A DNA stretch of 64,000 nucleotides from an uncultured Bacteroidaceae bacterium (GTDB taxonomy: Bacteria > Bacteroidota > Bacteroidia > Bacteroidales > Bacteroidaceae). The notes beneath the pieces are model-generated. The model searched no databases. It had not been told where the DNA came from and worked only from the letters and a program-made list of their open reading frames with translations. Made by a program: the position numbers and the translations under genes. Position 1 is the first letter of the stretch. Each line of letters begins with the position of its first letter. The stretch is taken from the NCBI GenBank assembly GCA_905234555.1, contig CAJOHO010000005.1, forward strand, positions 1 to 64,000. The letters are read 5' to 3'. Of the stretch, positions 1 through 7,173 are shown piece after piece.

Positions 1-478
1 GTATGTTCAACAGGGCTAAGGCCGATGTCCTGAGAGCAAAACTTCTTTATAGTGGCATGAAGTGGAACTGGAATTACCACCCAAATTGACGCAGAACCTA
101 ACTTTTGGGGATTTTGCTTTGCAAGTTTATTCAAGTTGAGCAACTTCCATTGCACAGATGGATAATCCTTGAAATAATCAAATTCATATCCGTCCCATTC
201 CGGCTGTCCTGATTCGAAACTAATCAGAAACTTCTTATCTTCTTCTGTCACGAGAGACTTGACATCCGAAATGAGTTTTGCACGAGTTTCTTCAAATTCT
301 TCGTAAGTAAATGGGATTTCTGTCATTCCAGAGAATTGATTCTTCATCGCCTCTCGTTGGTCAATCAGACTTGGTGCAAATGATTCATAAATACTCCTTC
401 TTCCATAATAATCGGAATCAGGCGTAGGAGCAATTCCACCTTTTGAGCATAAACGTTTGATTTTAGTTTCTCATTCAT
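1..478 (-). pseudogene. AbiEii-type nucleotidyltransferase toxin remnant (frameshifted, central region missing)
   Basis: Minus strand reads MNEKLKSNVYAQKVELLLRLIPIIMEEGVF (AbiEii-like N-terminus), then a stop. Another frame reads ...IYESFAPSLIDQREAMKNQFSGMTEIPFTYEEFEETRAKLISDVKSLVTEEDKKFLISFESGQPEWDGYEFDYFKDYPSVQWKLLNLNKLAKQNPQKL (AbiEii-like C-terminus). NTase-core motifs are absent between them. Confidence 0.6.
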
Positions 479-1037
479 ATTCTGCAAGTTCTTTAGAGAT
501 GGTCATGTTGTACTTTTTTATGTTTTTTCCTGTCGGCGTGATCATAAGCCTTGATGTCCCAATGTCTATGTTTTCTTTTTTTAGAGCTTTCAACCAGGGA
601 TGGTTTGCTTTCTCTGCCATATAGAGGAATAAACGTTTTACTTTATGAGAAGAGCAAACTTCCAACAAAACCTGTAGCAATTCAGGTCGCAAAGTCGTCA
701 GCCCCTCCATGATGTAATAAAGGTCTAACAGGAAAGAAGAAGCGTCTGGTAAGTTCAAGCACTCAAGAAATGCACGTTCTGGCGATGATACGAGTAAGTC
801 ATGCTGCTCTACACTCATTGTCTCAACGCCTATCAGTTCATCTCCTAAAAACGAAGTTGTCATATATCTCACCATCATATTCCAGTTTGCTTTTACCAGC
901 CATTGGGGTAGCTTATTGTTTTTATCGGTGAAAAGATATGCTGTTGGTTTCCCCATTGATAAATAATGTGAAGTTTGTAAGTGCGTTGGAAACACAAACG
1001 CAAATTGCAAATGAAAGGGTGAAAGGTGAAAGGTCAA
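471..1037 (-). pseudogene. AbiEi-type antitoxin fragment (N-terminal wHTH apparently lost)
   Basis: HYLSMGKPTAYLFTDKNNKLPQWL...SPERAFLECLNLPDASSFLLDLYYIMEGLTTLRPELLQVLLEVCSSHKVKRLFLYMAEKANHPWLKAL resembles the AbiEi C-terminal domain. The N-terminus MTFHLSPFHLQFAFVF looks repeat-derived. Stop overlaps the start of the AbiEii remnant. Confidence 0.6.
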
Positions 1038-1151
1038 GTGTGTCTTGTAGAAAAAGGAAAAGCCAAATGTCGGTGTGTCGGTGCGTGCTAAGCAGCCCCC
1101 TGAATCAGGGTTGTGGTTTAATATTCTCTGTTAACTGCTATCTCCACCTTG

Positions 1152-1353
1152 CATAACCGAAAATAAATTTTGCCTTAAGACTTACGAAATTTTGCCTTAA
1201 GAGAAAGTTGGCTAAGTCTTAACACAAACTGGACTTTTGCCTTAACACTACTTTTTAAAGGCCTATATTTAACATTAAGTGTTAAATTCTGCGCCCGACA
1301 AAAACTTTCTTTATAATTGTTTGCATATTACAAAATAAATTCGTAACTTTGTG
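1152..1353 (+). repeat. Copy 1 of a ~202-bp direct repeat ending in a consensus promoter
   Basis: cataaccgaaaataaattttgccttaag...ctaagtcttaacacaaactggac.tttgccttaacactacttttt...gttaaattctgcg...cgtaactttg, matching 27146-27347. Confidence 0.85.
1320..1351 (+). promoter_or_regulatory. Bacteroidetes-type promoter (TTTG-N20-TAACTTTG)
   Basis: TTTG 1320-1323, TAACTTTG 1344-1351. Confidence 0.75.
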
Positions 1354-1717
1354 CACATATTCGAACAGCATACTATAAATAAAAGCATCACTTCCCTGAA
1401 AAAAGTTAGATGATTTTTCTTTAAGCCAACAGACGACATATATAAATTAAGGTAGAGAGGAGTCCCCACGCTGGGATTCCTCTCTGCTTCTTACCCCTCA
1501 ATTCACCAAATTTATATGAAATTTAGTGAGTTCATTCACCAAATTTGGTATAAATTTAGGGATTTGGCTACAAAATCCTCAACATCTGAATACACGAAAG
1601 GTGATCCAAATCGGCTCACCTGCAAAGCCCTGTGTTTAGATTTAAACAAAAACCTCAAAAACCAATTTTCTCCATGCGCAGCCTTTTTTAGTGAAGCGCA
1701 GCGGAACGGTGTTTTTG

Positions 1718-1843
1718 CTTTTTGATGTTTGTAATAACGAAGTTATGTGATAAGGACTATGGCTTGACGTAGGAGCTTGCTCTTAAAGGCAAGGCATCGT
1801 ACTTAGCACACAAGGCTCTGAAAGAACTGCAAACATCAAAAAG
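1718..1843 (+). ncRNA. Candidate structured RNA / inverted-repeat element with 14-bp perfect closing stem
   Basis: CTTTTTGATGTTTG 1718-1731 pairs with CAAACATCAAAAAG 1830-1843. Inner elements: ATAAC-GAA-GTTAT 1734-1746; imperfect rod 1747-1763/1793-1809; CTTGC/GCAAG 1776-1793. Confidence 0.5.
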
Positions 1844-1920
1844 TGTTTTTCCTGTTTTTTTCTTTATTACAATCTGCAAGCAAACACAGGAATTTACAAG
1901 TGAGACTTTTTTTGTCGTTT

Positions 1921-1952
1921 TTTTGTGGTTTCAAAAAAAATACTTAACTTTG
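1921..1952 (+). promoter_or_regulatory. tdk-ligA promoter
   Basis: TTTTG 1921-1925, TAACTTTG 1945-1952, about 20 bp upstream of the tdk start. Confidence 0.7.
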
Positions 1953-1972
1953 CAGCACTAAATAACAACAAT

Positions 1973-2575
1973 ATGTCTGAATTATCATATAGAGGTGGGG
2001 GCGAGATGACTCGCCGAGGACGCGTGGAGGTGATCTGCGGGTCGATGTTCTCTGGAAAGACGGAGGAACTGATTCGACGGATGCGACGTGCCCAGTTTGC
2101 CAAACAGAAAGTGGAAATCTTCAAGCCAAGCATCGACGTACGCTACAGCGAGGAGGAGGTGGTGTCGCACGAAGGCAACTCCATCGTCTCGACGCCTGTG
2201 GATTCGTCGCAGAGCATCCTCCTGCTGGCTGGTGACAGCGACGTCATCGGTGTGGATGAGGCGCAGTTCTTCGACGAAGGTATCGTGGGTGTGTGCAACG
2301 AACTGGCACAGCGTGGTGTGCGTGTCATCGTGGCTGGACTGGACCTGGACTTCAAAGGGGTGCCGTTCGGACCGATGCCGAAACTGCTGGCTATCGCAGA
2401 CGATGTGACGAAGGTGCACGCCATCTGTGTGCGCTGTGGCTCGCTGGCATACGTGAGCCACCGCATCGTGGAAGGAGACCGCCAGGTGATGCTGGGCGAG
2501 ACGAAGGAATATGAACCGCTGTGTCGCGAATGCTACGCACGTGCCTTGCAAAACGACCAATCCTCGAAGGAATAA
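1973..2575 (+). CDS. tdk: Thymidine kinase
   Basis: [48 protein letters not shown], zinc ribbon CxxC...CREC. Start placed at MSELSY, downstream of the promoter. Confidence 0.95.
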   Translation: MSELSYRGGGEMTRRGRVEVICGSMFSGKTEELIRRMRRAQFAKQKVEIFKPSIDVRYSEEEVVSHEGNSIVSTPVDSSQSILLLAGDSDVIGVDEAQFFDEGIVGVCNELAQRGVRVIVAGLDLDFKGVPFGPMPKLLAIADDVTKVHAICVRCGSLAYVSHRIVEGDRQVMLGETKEYEPLCRECYARALQNDQSSKE

Positions 2576-2580
2576 ACGAT

Positions 2581-4662
2581 ATGGCAAATCCAGAGACAGC
2601 ACAACGAATGAGGGAGTTGGTGGACGGACTGAACCGAGCCGCCGACGCCTATTACAACGGGCAGGGCGAACTGATGAGCGACTACGAATGGGACGCTCAG
2701 TTCGATGAACTGAAACGGCTGGAGGAAGAGACTGGCGTGGTGCTGGAGGACAGTCCTACGCAGAAGGTGTCGGAAGACCAGATTGCCGGACAGCGTGAGG
2801 CCCACGAGTTTGCAGCACTCTCGCTGGCAAAGACCAAACAGCCAGCTGAGCTGGTGAAATGGGCAGAAGGACGACCTATCTGGATTTCGTGGAAACTGGA
2901 CGGCCTGACGCTGGTAGTGACCTACGACGGAGGTAAGCTGACGAAGGTGGTGACACGTGGCAACGGACACGAAGGCACGAATATCACCCACCTGTCTCGT
3001 GCCATCGAGGGAATTCCCCAACGCATCCCCTACAGCGGACATGTAGTGATTCGTGGCGAGGCTGTCATCTCCTACGATGACTTCAACCAGTTCCTCATGG
3101 AGACGGATTCGGACTTTGCCAACCCACGCAACTTGGCGTCAGGATCGCTGTCGCTGAAGGACGTGAACGAAGTGAAAACACGCCATATCCAATGGATTCC
3201 CTTTACCTTAGTATATATAGAGAACGACATCCCGACGTGGGGCGCACGCATGGACTGGCTGCAGCAGCAGGGCATGAAGAGCGTGGAACACGAATGCATC
3301 GAACATCCTACGCTGGAAAATGTGAACCAAAGCATAGACCGCTGGACGGAGAAGGTGACTTCGCGCCAAAATCCCTTCCCTGTGGATGGACTCGTCATTT
3401 GCTACGACGATACTGCCTACGCCCAGACGGGTTCTGTGACGGGCCATCATGCCACCCGTGCAGGCTACGCTTTCAAGTGGCAGGACGAGGCTGCCCAGAC
3501 AGAGCTGGAAGAGGTGGAGTGGTCGTGTGCTGCCAGCACCATCTCGCCAGTCGCCATCTTCCGTCCTGTTGAACTGGAAGGAACGACCGTCCGTCGTGCT
3601 TCTCTCTGTAACATCAGCGAATGTGAACGGTTAGGTATGGGCGGTCCAGGCACACGCCTCTCTGTCATCAAAGCCAATAAGATCATCCCTAAAGTCATCA
3701 AGGTGGAGCAGACGGTGGGCGACTTCGTGATTCCCACCCATTGTCCGGTCTGTGGCAGTGAGACGGAAGTAACCACCAGCGAAAGCGGCACCCGTTCGCT
3801 CCATTGCACGAACGACGCCTGTCCTGCCAAGCAACTGAAGAAATTCGCCCGTTTCGTCTCGAAAGAGGCACTTGATATCGACGGTATCTCAGAACAAACA
3901 CTCTCGAAGTTCATCAATCAGGGCTGGATCAGCGAGTATGCCGACATCATGGATTTGGGCAAATACGCCCTTCAGATAGCAGCTTTAGAAGGTTTCGGCG
4001 AGAAATCTGCTCGTAACCTGATGCAAGCCATAGAACAGGCACGTACTGTTGAGGCCCAGAAGCTGATGTACGGACTGAGTATTCCACTATGCGGCATTGA
4101 TGTATGCAAACGTCTGCTGGCTGCCTATCCTTTCCGCGAATTGATGGAGAAAGCAGCAACGGTGGAAGATCCTGCGTTCTTCTCCCATATCCCCAATATC
4201 GGTCCAGAGAAATCGTCGGCTGTGGTCGGTTGGTTCCGTCAGGAAGCGAACTACAAAGCCACAGAACACCTGCTGGAACGCCTGCACCTGCAGGAAAGCA
4301 GACAGGAGGCGGCTGGACAGCTGTGCGAAGGACTGACGTTCGTGGTGACAGGCGACGTTCACCATTTCAAGAATCGCAAAGAACTGCAGACGTATATCGA
4401 GTCGCAAGGCGGCAAAGTGACGGGCAGCGTGAGCAACGCCACCCATTACCTTATTAATAATGATGTGCAGTCCACATCCACAAAGAACCAGAAGGCTCGT
4501 GAACTGAATATCCCCATCCTGTCGGAAGAGGACTTCATCGAACGGTTCATGCGGAAAGAAGAGAATGCTGACACTTCTACCCCACCCACAGCTGACACCA
4601 ACACTCCACCTCAGCGACCAGCTTCAGAACCCCTGATGGGGGACTTATTCGGGGCTTTTTGA
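2581..4662 (+). CDS. ligA: NAD+-dependent DNA ligase, divergent LigA-type with BRCT
   Basis: KLDGLTLVVTYDGG, TRGNGHEGTNIT, VIRGEAVI, NPRNLASGSL, C4 zinc finger CPVCG...CTNDACPAKQ, HhH region, BRCT TGDVHHFKNRKELQTYIESQGGKVTGSVSNATHYLINND. Confidence 0.9.
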   Translation: MANPETAQRMRELVDGLNRAADAYYNGQGELMSDYEWDAQFDELKRLEEETGVVLEDSPTQKVSEDQIAGQREAHEFAALSLAKTKQPAELVKWAEGRPIWISWKLDGLTLVVTYDGGKLTKVVTRGNGHEGTNITHLSRAIEGIPQRIPYSGHVVIRGEAVISYDDFNQFLMETDSDFANPRNLASGSLSLKDVNEVKTRHIQWIPFTLVYIENDIPTWGARMDWLQQQGMKSVEHECIEHPTLENVNQSIDRWTEKVTSRQNPFPVDGLVICYDDTAYAQTGSVTGHHATRAGYAFKWQDEAAQTELEEVEWSCAASTISPVAIFRPVELEGTTVRRASLCNISECERLGMGGPGTRLSVIKANKIIPKVIKVEQTVGDFVIPTHCPVCGSETEVTTSESGTRSLHCTNDACPAKQLKKFARFVSKEALDIDGISEQTLSKFINQGWISEYADIMDLGKYALQIAALEGFGEKSARNLMQAIEQARTVEAQKLMYGLSIPLCGIDVCKRLLAAYPFRELMEKAATVEDPAFFSHIPNIGPEKSSAVVGWFRQEANYKATEHLLERLHLQESRQEAAGQLCEGLTFVVTGDVHHFKNRKELQTYIESQGGKVTGSVSNATHYLINNDVQSTSTKNQKARELNIPILSEEDFIERFMRKEENADTSTPPTADTNTPPQRPASEPLMGDLFGAF

Positions 4663-4794
4663 GAAATGCATAAAAACAGCAAAAAACAACGATTTTTGGT
4701 GTGTGCGCGCACACAACCCTTGATTTTAGTCAATAAAATAGGCTTTTTTTGAGAAAAGTAGGTAAGAAATGATGCGTAGTTCAAAAAGTCGTCG

Positions 4795-4802
4795 TAACTT
4801 TG
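4795..4802 (+). promoter_or_regulatory. -7 element of a promoter for the sORF/structured RNA unit
   Basis: TAACTTTG at 4795-4802; -33 box weak. Confidence 0.5.
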
Positions 4803-4913
4803 CAGCGTCAAAAGGAAAAAAGGGTGACAGAGGTTACCCACCGTCAACCAAAAATGACGGTATCATAAGATTAGTTTTTTAGGTTTTAATAAATTGGTAA
4901 AAAGATTGAGATT

Positions 4914-4991
4914 ATGGAAACTATGACAGTGTTGGTAGCTGCCGTTATGGTAATTGCAGCAATCGTCAGCAATATTTCCATTATGAAATGA
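4914..4991 (+). CDS. 25-aa hydrophobic small protein METMTVLVAAVMVIAAIVSNISIMK
   Basis: ATG...TGA sORF between a promoter element and a structured RNA/terminator, with a continuous hydrophobic stretch. Below the ORF-track cut-off. Confidence 0.45.
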   Translation: METMTVLVAAVMVIAAIVSNISIMK

Positions 4992-4993
4992 GC

Positions 4994-5120
4994 TGACCGT
5001 TCGGCACCAATGACCTCCGCCAACGAGGTGTCAAGCCGAACCAAAGAATCGCAACCAGTGCAGGGTTCTAAACCCTGCCATCCAGAGTGGAAATTAAACC
5101 ATTTGAACTGGAAGCGGTCA
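4994..5120 (+). ncRNA. Candidate structured RNA: four-helix junction
   Basis: P1 TGACCG 4994-4999/CGGTCA 5115-5120; P2 TTCGGC 5000-5005/GCCGAA 5035-5040 with inner CCTC/GAGG; P3 GCAGGGTT 5060-5067/AACCCTGC 5071-5078; P4 TCCAG 5081-5085/CTGGA 5108-5112 with inner GTGG/CCAT. Confidence 0.55.
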
Positions 5121-5190
5121 TAATTGAGAGAATTAGTTAGTTAATATTAGTTAGGTTGATAAAATTAGGTGTTATTTAGTTAGAACGTTA

Positions 5191-5230
5191 GGTGGATGCC
5201 ATCCGTGAAGGACAGCATCCACCGTTTTTT
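5191..5230 (+). terminator. Intrinsic terminator
   Basis: GGTGGATGC 5191-5199 / GCATCCACC 5215-5223, then G and a T-tract. Confidence 0.85.
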
Positions 5231-5382
5231 TGTTACTAACTATGCTTGATGCATGAAAAACGGGCCGTTTAATCATTTTTGACGTAGAATTGATGGCGGA
5301 ATAAAATTAAATGATTATATTTGCAGCCTAAATCCAATGCATAATTGAAATTCTTAATTGATAATCTAAAAACCTCAGACTT

Positions 5383-5745
5383 ATGAAAAGACTACTGATT
5401 TTGTTGGCTGTGCTGACGATGGGGCTTCAAGGAGCTTCTGCACAGAGTGACTACTACATGAGGCAGGCGCAGAGTTATCAGCGTGATGCCGAGTACTATA
5501 TGAAACAGGCGCAGGGCTACGACCGTGATGTTGAGTATTATCAGCGTCAGGCACAGGGCTATATGCGTGATGCTGAATACTATACGCGTCAGAACAACAC
5601 AGATAAGGCGAGAACTTATCAGCGCTGGGCGAGTGAGGCGATGGACAAAGCTAACTTGCGGATGCGCTGGGCGAACGAAGCACGTGAGAAGGCTCAGCTG
5701 CGGATGAAGTGGGCACAAGACGCGATGGAGAAAGCAAGGAGGTAA
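5383..5745 (+). CDS. Secreted coiled-coil-like protein made of 14-aa tandem repeats
   Basis: Signal peptide MKRLLILLAVLTMGLQGASAQ, then YYMRQAQSYQRDAE / YYMKQAQGYDRDVE / YYQRQAQGYMRDAE and RWASEAMDKANLRM / RWANEAREKAQLRM / KWAQDAMEKARR. Confidence 0.8.
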   Translation: MKRLLILLAVLTMGLQGASAQSDYYMRQAQSYQRDAEYYMKQAQGYDRDVEYYQRQAQGYMRDAEYYTRQNNTDKARTYQRWASEAMDKANLRMRWANEAREKAQLRMKWAQDAMEKARR

Positions 5746-5825
5746 AAAGCCTCACCCCCGACCCCTCTCCGAAAGAGAGGAGAGAAACAAACTCGCAGAA
5801 AAGTTAAAACTAAAGAGAAATGATT

Positions 5826-7139
5826 ATGGATGAGCAATATGGGCTGAATGGGCAGCTTGATGGACCTATTGGGCTGAATGTGGCTGAGGCGGACGATAAT
5901 GCCTGGGCGATGTCGCAGTTCATGGGGCTGAACGGGCAGATGGAGGCTTTCCGTCTGTATCTGGCCCAGTATCCAGACGGAAGGCATGTAGAGGAATGTC
6001 GGGCCTTGCTGGATGATCCAGCTTGGTTCTTGGCTCGTAAGACCAATTCTGTCGCTGCTTTCAGCGAATATATGACAAATTTCCCTGGTCGGCACGATCA
6101 AGAGTGTCAGGAGTATATTGATCTGCTGAAGGCGGAGGAAGAGCGGCGTAGGGAGGAAACCAAGAAGCAGCGTGAGGTGGTTATTCGCCAACTTCTGACC
6201 CAACGAGACTCTTATTCCAGCATCGAACTTCGTAACTTCTTAGAGAACGCTGTGCTGTCGGAGGATGATCTGAAATCCTGCGGCTATACGGACGATATGA
6301 TTGCTTCTATCCGTCTTTATCAGCAACCCACTCGTCTGCCAGAGAACCTGCCCGACGAGAACCTGCCGAGTGGTGCTACGGAGTTTTATTTCTGGGGAAC
6401 GCCAGGTAGCGGCAAGACCTGTACGCTGGGTGCTGTGCTCAGTACGGCAAGCCGAATGGGTATGATGGGTAACATCCTGGAGGGTGGAGGCCAGCATTAT
6501 TTCAATATGCTCAAGGGCATCTTCAAGAAAAACAGTCCCTGCATCCTGCCAGAAGGCACTTCACACTCGAATATCGCCAGCGCCAAGATTGAATTCCGCG
6601 ACGAACAGAACCACATCCATCAGGCGACGTTGGTGGATCTGGCAGGAGAGGTGTTCCGCAGTATGCTGGACAAGAAACATGGTGTGATGACGGGTAGTCC
6701 GGAAGCGGCTCGCAGTCTGGATTTCACCCTAAAATATCTGAAAAACACCCGTAACCACAAGGTGCATTTCTTCCTGATTCCCTACGGAGAGGAAGAACTG
6801 GACTGGGACGGTATGTATATAGACTCCTACCTGTCGGAAGGTGCTACCTTCTTGGAACAACAAGGGGTGTTTAACAGCAGCACGGACGGCGTGTATATCC
6901 TGCTCACGAAGTGCGACCGAATGCCTCAGCATACCACTCGTGGTGAGGAGGCTCGTCGCTATATCCAGGAGAACTATCTTTCATTCTTGCGAAACCTGGA
7001 ATCTTACTGTAAGAAGCACAAAATCAAAGGATTCAGCGTCATCTCTTTCTCTATCGGCGACGTGTTTGCCAAGCAGAACTGCTGTTTCGACGAAACTGAT
7101 TCGTTGAAGGTGCTCAAGAAGATACTGGAAAAGACATAG
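5826..7139 (+). CDS. Helical-repeat protein with C-terminal P-loop GTPase domain
   Basis: G1 GTPGSGKT, G3 VDLAGE, G4 LLTKCD; N-terminal AFRLYLAQYPDGRHVEECRALLDD / AFSEYMTNFPGRHDQECQEYID repeats. Confidence 0.75.
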   Translation: MDEQYGLNGQLDGPIGLNVAEADDNAWAMSQFMGLNGQMEAFRLYLAQYPDGRHVEECRALLDDPAWFLARKTNSVAAFSEYMTNFPGRHDQECQEYIDLLKAEEERRREETKKQREVVIRQLLTQRDSYSSIELRNFLENAVLSEDDLKSCGYTDDMIASIRLYQQPTRLPENLPDENLPSGATEFYFWGTPGSGKTCTLGAVLSTASRMGMMGNILEGGGQHYFNMLKGIFKKNSPCILPEGTSHSNIASAKIEFRDEQNHIHQATLVDLAGEVFRSMLDKKHGVMTGSPEAARSLDFTLKYLKNTRNHKVHFFLIPYGEEELDWDGMYIDSYLSEGATFLEQQGVFNSSTDGVYILLTKCDRMPQHTTRGEEARRYIQENYLSFLRNLESYCKKHKIKGFSVISFSIGDVFAKQNCCFDETDSLKVLKKILEKT

Positions 7140-7173
7140 AATTTAATGCATAATTCATAATTCATAATGCATA

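Noticed and set aside
1516-1725. 69-aa ORF after repeat copy 1
   Set aside because: No recognisable motif; lies over hairpin/repeat sequence (ATTCACCAAATTT repeats) and runs into the structured element.
1734-1746. ATAACGAAGTTAT resembling a loxP half-site
   Set aside because: It is a short self-complementary hairpin with a GAA loop inside a larger fold; no second half-site or spacer arrangement and no recombinase nearby.
4611-4847. 78-aa minus-strand ORF
   Set aside because: Overlaps the ligase end and the sORF promoter; no supporting features.
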